Origin: Massilia atriviolacea
Lineage (GTDB): Bacteria; Pseudomonadota; Gammaproteobacteria; Burkholderiales; Burkholderiaceae_D
Assembly: GCF_003953935.1 (NCBI RefSeq)
Contig: NZ_RXLQ01000019.1
Location: 1-64,000, forward strand
Direction: 5' to 3'
DNA length: 64,000 nt
The translations under genes were made by a program, and so were the position numbers. Position 1 is the stretch's first letter. Every line of letters begins with the position of its first letter. Shown here one piece after another: positions 26,794 through 35,943 of this stretch. The notes beneath the pieces were generated by a model, which saw only the letters and a list, made by a program, of their open reading frames with translations, had not been told where the DNA came from and did no database searches.

Positions 26794-28002
26794 ATGGCGC
26801 CAGCCTTACTTGCGCGCGTGGGCGGGCACTCGGCCAAGGCCATCATCACCTGCATGCTGGCCATGCCGGCCTACCTGTCGCTGGGCGCATTGCGCCTGCC
26901 GGACGACCCCAACCTGACGCCGCTGCCGCCGCGTCCGCACAGCGTCAAGGAGGCGGTCGAGCTGCCGCCCAAGCTGACGGCATGGGTGAGCGATCACTTC
27001 GGTTTTCGCACCAGCTTCATCGAAGCCGGCAATATCCTGCGTTTCAGGCTGTTCCACGAGTTTTCGACGGTCCAGCTGGCCTATGGCCAGAACGGGCGCT
27101 ACTTCATGGCGGCGCACGCCAAGACGGTCGGCCCCTACCAGGCCATGACCACAGTGTGCGGCAAGGGCAAGGCCAACGACAGCACGATTCCCTACCTGAA
27201 CAAGCTGTTTACCGCCTTCCACGCCGCCGGCATGCAGCCGAAGTTGCTGGTGGTGCCCTCGTCGCCGGCGGTGTATCCCGAAGACGTGCCGTCGAGCCTG
27301 GTGGAAGAATGCACCAGCACCGACACGGCGGCCGCGCGCGTGCTGGCCGCGCCCGAGCTGCTGCCGGAAGCGCGCAGCGCGATCCTGTATCCGCTCAAGG
27401 AAATGCGCGAGATCAAGAAAACAGCGACCCTGTTTCCCAAGACCTGGTTCCACTGGGGCGGCGCAGGCCTGGACCAGGTCGCGCGCCTGACCGTGAGCAC
27501 CTTCTGGCAAATGCCGCTGGACCAGCCGCCGCTGAAGCTGCGCACCTATATGGACCGGTCGGACCTGGCGCACATGATGATCGGCATCGATCTGAAGAGT
27601 GAAATGACCGATCCCGACCATGGCGCCTCCGGCATCCAGGCCTGCTTCGGCGGCGATTGTTTCCCCGAAATCGCCAGCGTGTCGCGCATCCTGGGCGACG
27701 TCAGCCGCTTCCGCAATCCGCATGCGCCCAAGCGCCGCCTGCTGATCGTGTCCGATTCCTTCGGCGCCAAGATGGCGCAGTGGCTGAGCCGCTATTACGG
27801 CGAGGTCGAGCATTTCTGCAGCAGCCATACCTTCGAGCTCTCGCCGCAACAGGTCGATGAAATGAAGGCGTATATCTACCGCCAGCCGGCCGACACCGAC
27901 ATCCTGTTCCTGTACCATGACGGCGGCGCCATGTATGACGTGCTGAGAAACGGCACCCAGATGATCCTGCCGGCCCCGCTGGCGCCCACCCCCACGCCCT
28001 GA
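26794..28002 (+). CDS. AlgJ/AlgX-like partner, copy J2
   Basis: A 402-residue paralogue of J1 with the same layout: an N-terminal membrane helix (about 16-34), WVSDHFGFRTSFIE, the His in KTWFHWGGAG and the Ser in LLIVSDSFGAK. The residue at the Asp position of DxH is Trp, and the residue four before the His is Lys rather than Asp. It starts one base after the I1 stop, so the pair is coupled. Sequence differs from J1 and J3 more than the MBOAT copies differ from each other, so the accessory partners may have specialised for different acceptors or positions. Confidence 0.82.
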   Translation: MAPALLARVGGHSAKAIITCMLAMPAYLSLGALRLPDDPNLTPLPPRPHSVKEAVELPPKLTAWVSDHFGFRTSFIEAGNILRFRLFHEFSTVQLAYGQNGRYFMAAHAKTVGPYQAMTTVCGKGKANDSTIPYLNKLFTAFHAAGMQPKLLVVPSSPAVYPEDVPSSLVEECTSTDTAAARVLAAPELLPEARSAILYPLKEMREIKKTATLFPKTWFHWGGAGLDQVARLTVSTFWQMPLDQPPLKLRTYMDRSDLAHMMIGIDLKSEMTDPDHGASGIQACFGGDCFPEIASVSRILGDVSRFRNPHAPKRRLLIVSDSFGAKMAQWLSRYYGEVEHFCSSHTFELSPQQVDEMKAYIYRQPADTDILFLYHDGGAMYDVLRNGTQMILPAPLAPTPTP

Positions 28003-28088
28003 GATCCCGGCCGCGCCGTTCACATTCTTTCTACTCATGTCGAGCGCGCGCCCACGGGGCGCCGCTGTATTCCTCTGACGAGACATCC

Positions 28089-29513
28089 ATGGTTTTCAGT
28101 TCAGCCGTTTTCCTGTTCTACTTCTTTCCCTGCTTCCTGCTGCTGTATTACGTTTTGCCATGGAAAAACGCCGTCCTGCTGATCGGCAGCCTGCTGTTCT
28201 ACGCCTGGGGCGAACCGCGCTTCGTGCCGCTGCTGATGCTGTCGGCCTTCCTGAACTACAGCGTCGGCTACCTGATCGCGCGCGCGCGCGCCCAGCGCAA
28301 GGCGCTGCTGGTCCTGGGCATCGGCCTGAACCTGGCGATGCTCGGCTACTACAAATACCTGGGTTTTTTCGCCGGCATCCTGAACGCCGTCGGCCTGCGC
28401 GACGGCGCGCTGCCGGCCATCGTGCTGCCGCTGGGGATTTCGTTTTTCGTGTTCCAGGGCATTTCCTACCTGATCGACGTCTATCGGCGCGACATCGCGG
28501 CGCAAAGCAGCTTCCTGCGCTTCGCCATGTACAAGGCCATGTTCCCGCAGCTGATCGCCGGCCCGATCGTGCGCTACAGCCAGATCGCCCACGAAGTCGA
28601 GCGGCGCACGATCGGCAATGCGCGCCTGTGGCTGGGGTTTCGCCTGTTCGTGCTGGGCCTGGCGCAAAAAGTGCTGATCGCCAATACCGTGGCCCTGGGG
28701 GCCGACCGCATCTTCGCCATCGATCCCGCCCAGCTCGATGCCGCCGGGGCCTGGCTCGGCATCGCCTGCTACACGATCCAGATCCTGTTCGACTTCGGCG
28801 GCTACTCGCTGATGGCGATCGGCATCGGCCACATGCTCGGCTTTAGCTATCCACCCAATTTCAACCGTCCGTATTCGGCCGCCTCGATCACCGATTTCTG
28901 GCGCCGCTGGCACATCAGCCTGTCGAGCTGGTTCCGCGATTACCTGTACATTCCGCTGGGCGGCAACCGCGCCGGGCCGGCGCGCACCTACTTCAACCTG
29001 GCGCTGGTGTTCTTCCTGTGCGGCCTGTGGCACGGCGCCGCCTGGACCTTCGTGATCTGGGGCCTGTGGCACGGCGCCCTGCTGGTGCTCGAACGCCTGG
29101 GCGGCGCGGCCCTGCTGGCGCGCCTGCCGGGTATCGCCGGCCAGGCCTGGACCATGCTGTGCGTGATGATCGGCTGGGTCTTCTTCCGCGCCGACGACGT
29201 GCCGCACGCGCTCAAGTACCTGGGCGCCATGTTCGGCGGCCATGACGGCCAGGCCTACCTGCATCCGTGGCGCATGGACGTCGGCACCAGCGCGCTGCTG
29301 GCGCTGGCCGTCGGCAGCCTGCTGGCCTGCTGGCGCCGCCCCGGCGCGGACCTGCCGAAGGACGGCGCGGCGCACGCCCGCGCGCCTGGCGCGCGCCTGC
29401 CCGCCGCGCTGCTGCAGGGCGGCCAGGCCGCGCTGACGGCGTCGCTGGCGCTGCTGTGCGTCGCCAGCCTGGCGGCCGGCACCTACAATCCCTTCATCTA
29501 TTTCCGCTTCTGA
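28089..29513 (+). CDS. MBOAT O-acyltransferase, AlgI-like, copy I2
   Basis: A 474-residue near-duplicate of the MBOAT at 25368, with the same WRRWHISLSS core and both active-site histidines. Identity is very high in the first about 390 residues and drops in the C-terminal hydrophobic segment. The duplicated DNA starts at the shared ctgacgagacatc just before the start codon and runs to the shared end TYNPFIYFRF, so a whole gene was copied. Start at 28089, 86 bases after the J2 stop. The J3 gene begins one base after its stop. Confidence 0.95.
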   Translation: MVFSSAVFLFYFFPCFLLLYYVLPWKNAVLLIGSLLFYAWGEPRFVPLLMLSAFLNYSVGYLIARARAQRKALLVLGIGLNLAMLGYYKYLGFFAGILNAVGLRDGALPAIVLPLGISFFVFQGISYLIDVYRRDIAAQSSFLRFAMYKAMFPQLIAGPIVRYSQIAHEVERRTIGNARLWLGFRLFVLGLAQKVLIANTVALGADRIFAIDPAQLDAAGAWLGIACYTIQILFDFGGYSLMAIGIGHMLGFSYPPNFNRPYSAASITDFWRRWHISLSSWFRDYLYIPLGGNRAGPARTYFNLALVFFLCGLWHGAAWTFVIWGLWHGALLVLERLGGAALLARLPGIAGQAWTMLCVMIGWVFFRADDVPHALKYLGAMFGGHDGQAYLHPWRMDVGTSALLALAVGSLLACWRRPGADLPKDGAAHARAPGARLPAALLQGGQAALTASLALLCVASLAAGTYNPFIYFRF

Positions 29514-29514
29514 T

Positions 29515-30720
29515 ATGAGCAACCCTGTTTTCGCCATGCTGGCCCGGAATGCCGGCAAGTTCCTGGTGGTGGCGCTGCTGGCGGCGCCGGCCCTGATCTC
29601 GCTGCACGATGCGCGCACCAAACCGGCCGATCCCAACCTGGCGCAGCTGCCGCCGCGCCCGGCCAGCGGCGCCGAACTGCTGGAAACGCCGTCCCGGTTC
29701 AATGCCTGGGTCAACGACCATTTCGGCTACCGGGTCGACCTGGTCAAGTTCAACAACCGCCTGCGCTTCAAGCTGTTCCACGAATTCCCCTCGGTGCAGA
29801 TGGCGGCCGGACGCAACGGCCGCTATTTCCTGTCGGCCCACGGCACCACCATGGCGCCGTTCCAGGCGGTGACGACCGTGTGCAGCCGGGGCGTGGCGCG
29901 CGACTCGACAGTGCCGCACCTGAACCGCCTGTTCGGCGCCTTCCACGCCGCCGGCCTGGACCCGAAACTGCTGGTGGTGCCGTCGGCGCCGGTGGTCTAT
30001 CCCGAAGACCTGCCGCCGTTCCTGGAGAGCGAGTGCGCCAGCGAGCGCAATCCGGTCGACGCCGTGATCGCCTCGCCGCGGCTGGACCCGGCCGCGGCGG
30101 GCGCCATCTATTACCCCTTGAAGGAAATGCGCGAGATCAAGAAGAGCGCGGTGCTGTACCCGAAGAGCTGGTTCCACTGGACCGGCGACGGGCTGGACCA
30201 GGTGGCGCGCCTGTCGCTGGCGCATTTCTGGCAGCGTCCGCTCGACCAGGGGCCCGCGCTGCCGCACAAAAAGCGGATGCAGATTTCCGATGTCTCGCAC
30301 CTGTTCGACGGCATCCTGCTGGAAAGCGAAACGGTCGAACCGGACCTCGAGCGTGCCGGCGTGAAGGGATGCTGGGGCGGCGAGTGCTTCCCCGAGATCG
30401 CCGACATCGCCAAAACCCTGCGCGATGTCAGCCGCTTCGACAATCCCAAGGCGCCGCGGCGGCGTCTGCTGATCATCTCGGATTCGTTCGGCTCGAAAGT
30501 GTCGGCCTGGTATGCGCGCTACTACGGCCAGGTGGAGCAGTTCGCCACCAACGGCGTCGACCAGCTCACGCCCGCGCAGCTGGACGCGTTCAAGGCCTAT
30601 ATCTACCGCGAACGCGGCGCCACCGACATCCTGATCCTGTACCACGACGGCGGCGCCATGTACGACGTGCTGCGCTTCGGCACCGAACGCCTGTTGCCGG
30701 CGCCGCTGCCGAAGGCCTAG
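29515..30720 (+). CDS. AlgJ/AlgX-like partner, copy J3
   Basis: A 401-residue third paralogue. It has the N-terminal helix, WVNDHFGYRVDLVK, the His in KSWFHWTGDG and the Ser in LLIISDSFGSK, with Trp again at the usual Asp position. It is closer to J1 than to J2 in several stretches (CGGEC-type cysteine pair GCWGGECFPE, and FWQRPLDQGPAL). It closes the plus-strand operon; its stop lies one base from the stop of the convergent glycosyltransferase gene, with no terminator between them. Confidence 0.82.
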   Translation: MSNPVFAMLARNAGKFLVVALLAAPALISLHDARTKPADPNLAQLPPRPASGAELLETPSRFNAWVNDHFGYRVDLVKFNNRLRFKLFHEFPSVQMAAGRNGRYFLSAHGTTMAPFQAVTTVCSRGVARDSTVPHLNRLFGAFHAAGLDPKLLVVPSAPVVYPEDLPPFLESECASERNPVDAVIASPRLDPAAAGAIYYPLKEMREIKKSAVLYPKSWFHWTGDGLDQVARLSLAHFWQRPLDQGPALPHKKRMQISDVSHLFDGILLESETVEPDLERAGVKGCWGGECFPEIADIAKTLRDVSRFDNPKAPRRRLLIISDSFGSKVSAWYARYYGQVEQFATNGVDQLTPAQLDAFKAYIYRERGATDILILYHDGGAMYDVLRFGTERLLPAPLPKA

Positions 30721-30721
30721 C

Positions 30722-33700
30722 CTACTTGCCCGGCGCGGTCGGCTGCCACGCCAGGTCGCCGCCGCGCCCGTCGAGCACGGCCAGCAACTGGCCGGCGTTG
30801 TCGCGCCAGGTGATCCACGGCATGCCGGCCGAGTCGGGCACGGTGCCGGCGCTGCGCCGCTCCAGCCAGGCGCGCAGGGCCTGCGCCAGTTCGGTCCCCT
30901 GCATCCCGCTGAAGTAGGCCGCATGCGTGCCCGCCACTTCGCGGAACACCGGCAGATCGCGCGCCAGCACCGGCAGGCCGTAGCGCGCCGCCTCGATCAG
31001 CGGCAGGCCGAATCCTTCGCCCTCGCTCGGTACCAGCAGGCAGGAACTGGACTGGTACAGGGCCAGCAGTTCGGCGTCGCCGATCCCCTGCCGCCATTCC
31101 AGGCGCTTGCCCAGTTCCGCATGCCCGCGCAGGCGTTCGACGATGCGCGGAATGGTGCGCCGCGCCGCCGCCGGCAGCGGGGTCCAGCCCTCGGCGCCGA
31201 CGATCGTCAGGCGCACGTCCAGCCCTTCGCGCCACAGCACTTCGAAGGCGTCGAGCGCCTGCAGGTGGCCCTTGCGCGGCTCGATCGTGCCGACCATCAG
31301 GAAGGTGGCTGGACCGTCGCGCCGGGCGGCGGCGGGCGCCGGCGCGGGCGCGGCGCCGATGTCGGCGCCGTGGTGCAGCACCGCCAGCTTGAGCGGGGCG
31401 CGCAGTTCCAGCCGCGCCGCCGACCTGCCCAGCCAGTCCTGCAACTCGCTGCGCACGGCCTGCGAGATGCACAGCAGGCGGTCGGCATTGGCGGCGATGC
31501 AGCCCAAGAAGGCGTCATGGCCGGCGTCCGCGCCTTGCGGGAAGAACTCGGGACGCAGCACCGGCAGCAGGTCGTGGATCAGGAAGCTCACTTCCACCCC
31601 GCGCGCGCGCCAGGCCGCGAACAGGCCGTCGCGCGCCGCCGCCAGCACCGCGCCGGGCGCGTAGTCGGCGCAGTAGAAGCGGTCGCCCGCCTGTACTTGC
31701 ACCGCCTGGTCGGGCGGCAGCGGCGCGTCGATGCCGTACAGGCTGCGCGCATAGGCGCGCGCATAGCGGTATTCGCTGCGCCCGTCGTGCTCGGCCAGGT
31801 ACACCGGTTCGATGCGCAGGCCCGGCTCCACGCGCGCCAGCAGTTCGCTCAACTGCATGCGCACCACCCGCTCGATGCCGGTATTGAGCCCATGGCGCGC
31901 GGTCGAGGTGACGTCGACCAGCAACTGGCGCGGCGCCAGCGCTTCGGGCGCGGTGGCGATGCATTGGGCGCTGCGGCGCACCAGCGCGTCGTCGTCCTGC
32001 AGGGCCGGCTGGGCCGCCAGCGCGCCGATCAGCGCGGCGCGCGAGCCGGGCGCGCCGGCGTAGGTTTCTTCGATGGCGGCGGCGTACAGGGCGGCGCAAT
32101 GGGCCGGGCTGTGCAGCGTGTGCAGCAGGGCGCGCGCGCGTTCGCCCAGCGCCGCGCGGCGCGCCGGATCGGCGTGCAGGCCTTCCAGCGCCTCGCGCAG
32201 CTGGTCCTGGGTGAACAGGTCGGGCAAGCCCCACACCGCGTCGGCCGGCAGTTCGGCCATCGAGCCGTTGGCGTTGACGATGGTCGGCAAGCCGTAATTG
32301 AGGCAGTCCAGCACCGCGGCCGAGGTTTCGCCGCGCGACTGGCAGCGCAGCTGCACGCCGACATCGGCCGCGTGCAGGTATTGCTGGTAGACCGTTTCGT
32401 CGGTCCAGCCGGCCACGCGCATGCGCTTGCCGCCGGCAGCCACGGTGGCGGCCACGCGCACGCCGTACTCGCCGCCGTCGTTGGCGCCGACCAGCACCAG
32501 GTGGCAGCGCGGGTCGCGCTGCAGGCTCGACGCCATCCAGGCGTCCAGCAATTCCTGGCTATGCTTGGTGTTGGCGACAAAGCCGAAACTGCACACCAAA
32601 AACGCATCGTCGGCGATGCCCAGCGCGCGCCGCGCGCTGGCGCGCTCGCCCGGCGCGGGCAGGGCGCGCGGCAGCGGCACCACGCTCCAGTCGCCCGCCG
32701 CCAGCGGTCCGTACCAGTGGCGCGCCAGGCTGCGCGCGTGTTCGGAATGGACCACCACCCGGCGCGCCTGCTGCAGCACGGCCAGGTTGCAGGGATACAG
32801 GCTGCGCGTTTCCAGCGCGCGCTCGGCCTTCAGGCCGGCCAGCAGGGCGGCCATGCCGTGCGAGTGGAACAGGGCATCGGTCCAGGCATTGGGAATGCCG
32901 CCGGTCAGCTGCTCGTAGGCGAGCACGCTGCTGATGAAGAAGTCGTGCAGCACTACCACGCCCGGATGGCGCGCCAGCATGCCGAACATATGGCTGTGGA
33001 AGGGGCTGTTGCCGAACTGGTAGACGATGCGTTCGAACTGGCCGGCGTTCTGCTCGAACCAGGCCGCGCTGCGCTGGGGCAGGGCGGCCAGCGCCGGCGG
33101 CAGCACCACCTTGTCCTGGTGCACGATCAGCTCGATCTCGTAGTGCGCCAGCATGGCCGGCAGCACCTGCGCGGCGTAGTCGGCGATGCCGGTGCGCTCG
33201 GGCGGCAGGGGCGAGACGAAGGCCAGCTTGGGACGCCTGGCCGGCGCGCCTGGCGGCACTTGCGGCGCGCGCGCGCCGAAGCGCCGCTCGAGCGCGCGCA
33301 GGGCCTTGCGCGCGCTCTCGTCCCACGAAAAGCGTTTGGCCTGGGCCCGCCCGTGCGCGCGCAGGCGCGCCTGCATGGCGGGGTCCTGCAGCACCTGGCC
33401 GATCTTTTCGGCGATCGATTGCGGGCGGTCGGCGTCGAACAGCGCTTCGGCGCAGCCCACCACTTCGGGAATGCTGGTGTTGTTGGCGCCGATGACGATC
33501 GCGCCGCAAGCCATCGCTTCCAGCGCCGGCAGGCCGAAGCCTTCGTGGCGCGACGGGAAGATGAACAGGTCGGTGATCCGGTACAGGCGAATCAGGTCGG
33601 CGTCGCTGACGTAGCCGGTCAGGATCAGGTGCTCCTTTTCCATGCCGCGCTTGGCCGCGTGGGCCAGCAGGTCGGCCCGGTCGCGCTCGCCGAGCTTGCT

Positions 33701-34495
33701 GGCGATCAGCAGCTGGTGGCTCTCGCGCAGGGCCGGCGGCAGCAGGCAGTAGGCGGTGATCAGGCCATCGATGTTCTTGCGCGCGTCGAAGCCGCCCGGC
33801 GCGTACATCAGCAGGCCGCGCGTGATGCCGAAGCGGGCCCGCAGCTCGGCCACCTGCTCCGGGCTCTGGGCGGCGTCCGGGCAGAAGCTCTCGTCCACCG
33901 CGGTCGAGATGGCGTGCACCGAGTCGGGATCGAGCGCCAGCGCGTCGATCGCTTCCTGGCGCGAGTAGTCGGAAATGGCCAGCAGCAGGCCGGCCGCGCG
34001 CAGGGAGGCGATCTTGCGCTCGTAATAGGCGCGCTGGATCGGGCTGCCGAGGTAAGCCTCGGGATTGAGGAAGGGAATCAGGTCGTACAGCACCACCGCC
34101 GTGCGCTCGGCGCCGGCGAAGGCGCCGACCGAGACCACGGCATCGTCGACGAAGCCTTCGAACAGGCTGGTGACCAGCAGCGCGTCCGGGCGCAGCTGGG
34201 CGATGGCGTGTTCGCGCGTCAGTTCGGCGGCGCGGCAACGGCCGCTGTTGCCCGGTTCGATCTCGGCCACCGGGCCGGCGATGTCGAACACGCGGATCCG
34301 TTCGGGCGGCACCAGGCCGGCAAAGGCGCGCCGCAGGTCGACGATCGAGGCGCCCAGGGCGCCGTTAAGTACCAGCCAGATCTCGTGCTCGCCGGCGTTG
34401 CGCGCCATGCCCAGCGCCAGGGCCAGCGAGTAGCGGCCGATGCCGCGAAAGCGGCTTTCCGACTGGGCGCCCTGGAGGTCGATCACAATGCGCAT
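30722..34495 (-). CDS. Three-domain family 4 glycosyltransferase (O-antigen polymerising type)
   Basis: A 1257-residue cytoplasmic enzyme made of three GT-B-like units: about residues 1-405, 425-810 and 858-1240. Unit 1 has HEGFGLPALEAMACGAIVIG (317-336) and unit 3 has EGEGFGLPLIEAARYG (1158-1173), the donor-binding EX7E region of GT4. Unit 2 has a degenerate counterpart (RGETSAAVLDCLNYGLPTI). Multi-domain GT4 proteins of this kind (WbdA type) build the repeating unit of ABC-exported O-antigens. The start ATG overlaps the preceding methyltransferase stop by one base. It is the last gene of the wzm-wzt operon. Confidence 0.88.
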   Translation of the reverse strand: MRIVIDLQGAQSESRFRGIGRYSLALALGMARNAGEHEIWLVLNGALGASIVDLRRAFAGLVPPERIRVFDIAGPVAEIEPGNSGRCRAAELTREHAIAQLRPDALLVTSLFEGFVDDAVVSVGAFAGAERTAVVLYDLIPFLNPEAYLGSPIQRAYYERKIASLRAAGLLLAISDYSRQEAIDALALDPDSVHAISTAVDESFCPDAAQSPEQVAELRARFGITRGLLMYAPGGFDARKNIDGLITAYCLLPPALRESHQLLIASKLGERDRADLLAHAAKRGMEKEHLILTGYVSDADLIRLYRITDLFIFPSRHEGFGLPALEAMACGAIVIGANNTSIPEVVGCAEALFDADRPQSIAEKIGQVLQDPAMQARLRAHGRAQAKRFSWDESARKALRALERRFGARAPQVPPGAPARRPKLAFVSPLPPERTGIADYAAQVLPAMLAHYEIELIVHQDKVVLPPALAALPQRSAAWFEQNAGQFERIVYQFGNSPFHSHMFGMLARHPGVVVLHDFFISSVLAYEQLTGGIPNAWTDALFHSHGMAALLAGLKAERALETRSLYPCNLAVLQQARRVVVHSEHARSLARHWYGPLAAGDWSVVPLPRALPAPGERASARRALGIADDAFLVCSFGFVANTKHSQELLDAWMASSLQRDPRCHLVLVGANDGGEYGVRVAATVAAGGKRMRVAGWTDETVYQQYLHAADVGVQLRCQSRGETSAAVLDCLNYGLPTIVNANGSMAELPADAVWGLPDLFTQDQLREALEGLHADPARRAALGERARALLHTLHSPAHCAALYAAAIEETYAGAPGSRAALIGALAAQPALQDDDALVRRSAQCIATAPEALAPRQLLVDVTSTARHGLNTGIERVVRMQLSELLARVEPGLRIEPVYLAEHDGRSEYRYARAYARSLYGIDAPLPPDQAVQVQAGDRFYCADYAPGAVLAAARDGLFAAWRARGVEVSFLIHDLLPVLRPEFFPQGADAGHDAFLGCIAANADRLLCISQAVRSELQDWLGRSAARLELRAPLKLAVLHHGADIGAAPAPAPAAARRDGPATFLMVGTIEPRKGHLQALDAFEVLWREGLDVRLTIVGAEGWTPLPAAARRTIPRIVERLRGHAELGKRLEWRQGIGDAELLALYQSSSCLLVPSEGEGFGLPLIEAARYGLPVLARDLPVFREVAGTHAAYFSGMQGTELAQALRAWLERRSAGTVPDSAGMPWITWRDNAGQLLAVLDGRGGDLAWQPTAPGK

Positions 34496-35943
34496 CAGTT
34501 CTTCCTTGAGTCGATAGCTTGTTTGAGTTCTTGGTAAATGTGCTGCGCGCGCGGGCTCAGGTCGCCGGCGCTGTCCGGAAAGGGCGAGGCCGGCGGCGGC
34601 GCCGGCGGCGCGGCGCTGCCGCGCCGCAGCACGCCGTACAGGCGCGCGTGCAGGCCGGGGAAGCGGCGCAGCACGGACAGCGCGGCGCGCTTGGCGCGCG
34701 GGCGGCGCAGCAGGGCGCGCATCAGCGCCAGCAGCGGCGGCGTGACGCGGCGCTTGAGGCCGGGCACGATGCGGCCGTCGCGCGCGGCGTCGCGCAGGCG
34801 GTAGGCGTAGCCGGTGACCATGCGCAGCGGCGCGGTGACGCGCCACGAGGTGCTGTCGAGCAGTTCTTCCACGCGGCGCTGGTGCTGGGCCGCGCGCTCT
34901 TCGGCCGTGCCGACGCGCTGGGCCAGCGCAGCGAGGTGTTCCTGGAAGGCGGCCTGGGTTTGCTGCGCCAGTTGCGCCTGCTGTTCCTGGCGCTGCAGCA
35001 GCTGGTCGTCGCGCGCGCGCAAGTCGTGCAGTTGCGCTTCGGCCGCATCGTGGCGCAGGCGGTTGCTCTCGACGCCTTCAGCGATGCGCGCCAGGCCCTT
35101 GTGCAGGATGTCGAAGGTGGCGCTGTCGGCCTGCTCGCGGCGGCCGACCCGGTCGCCCAGCTGCCCCAGGGCCTGGTGCAGTTCGGCGCGGCGGCTGTGG
35201 TCCTGCTCTTCGAAGCGCAGCGCCAGGTCGGACAGGGAGATGCCGTAGCTGGCCGCGAACGGCGCGCCGAACGGGGCCAGGATCGCCTCCGGCGCCTGCT
35301 TCTGGCCGAGCACCGCGTAATCGGGGCTGACGCCGTCGAGCACGTCGATCAGGCCGATCGGCTTGCCCTCGTGGAGTTGCGCCGCTTCCTGCAGGCGCAG
35401 CACCTTCTGGCGCGCAAAGCCGGCGAAGCCGACCACGAAGTCGAGCAGCGGCGGCGGAATCGGGCGCAGGTGCGAGGGGTCCATGTAGAAGCTGGAGGCG
35501 CCCACCACCAGGTTTTCGGGGTTCGGCGTTTCCATCACCAGCAAGCCGCCCGGCAGCAGCACGCGGCGCGCTTCGCGGATCAGTTCCTGCACCATCTCGA
35601 AGGGAATGTGTTCGACCAGGTGGAAGGCCGAGACCATGGCCACGCTGGCGTCGGCGCGCGCGCGCAGCGCGGACAGGGCGTCGGTCAGTTCGACGCGCAG
35701 GCCGCGTTCGCGGCAGGCCGCCAGCATGCCGTCGTCGAGGTCGACGCCGAAGGTGTCGAAGCCCTGTTCGCCGAGCAGTTCCAGCCATTCGCCGCGCCCG
35801 CAGCCCAGGTCGAGCACCGTGGCGCCCGGATACAGCGCGGCCAGCGGCGCGTAGAACGGCTGGTAGGCCGCCAGGCGCGCCTTGATCAGTTCGCGCGAAC
35901 CGCGGTAGCGGTCTTCGAAAGCGCGGTAAAAATTGTCGCTCAT
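34495..35943 (-). CDS. SAM methyltransferase with coiled coil, candidate O-antigen chain terminator
   Basis: A 482-residue protein. Residues about 40-190 form a class I methyltransferase with the SAM motif VLDLGCGRGEW (43-53). Residues about 270-365 form a long Gln/Ala/Glu-rich coiled coil, then the SWRVTAPLR segment and a basic tail. In E. coli O8/O9a the WbdD chain terminator couples a methyltransferase to a coiled-coil ruler that sets O-antigen length; this protein has both parts but lacks a visible kinase domain. It overlaps both neighbours (wzt by four bases, glycosyltransferase by one), which supports joint function. Confidence 0.82.
   Translation of the reverse strand: MSDNFYRAFEDRYRGSRELIKARLAAYQPFYAPLAALYPGATVLDLGCGRGEWLELLGEQGFDTFGVDLDDGMLAACRERGLRVELTDALSALRARADASVAMVSAFHLVEHIPFEMVQELIREARRVLLPGGLLVMETPNPENLVVGASSFYMDPSHLRPIPPPLLDFVVGFAGFARQKVLRLQEAAQLHEGKPIGLIDVLDGVSPDYAVLGQKQAPEAILAPFGAPFAASYGISLSDLALRFEEQDHSRRAELHQALGQLGDRVGRREQADSATFDILHKGLARIAEGVESNRLRHDAAEAQLHDLRARDDQLLQRQEQQAQLAQQTQAAFQEHLAALAQRVGTAEERAAQHQRRVEELLDSTSWRVTAPLRMVTGYAYRLRDAARDGRIVPGLKRRVTPPLLALMRALLRRPRAKRAALSVLRRFPGLHARLYGVLRRGSAAPPAPPPASPFPDSAGDLSPRAQHIYQELKQAIDSRKN

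Noticed and set aside
30923-34537. 1204-codon frame opposite the three-domain glycosyltransferase
   Set aside because: Shadow of a real gene: the product is rich in Arg/Gln/His/Gly with no domain, while the minus strand has clear EX7E motifs.
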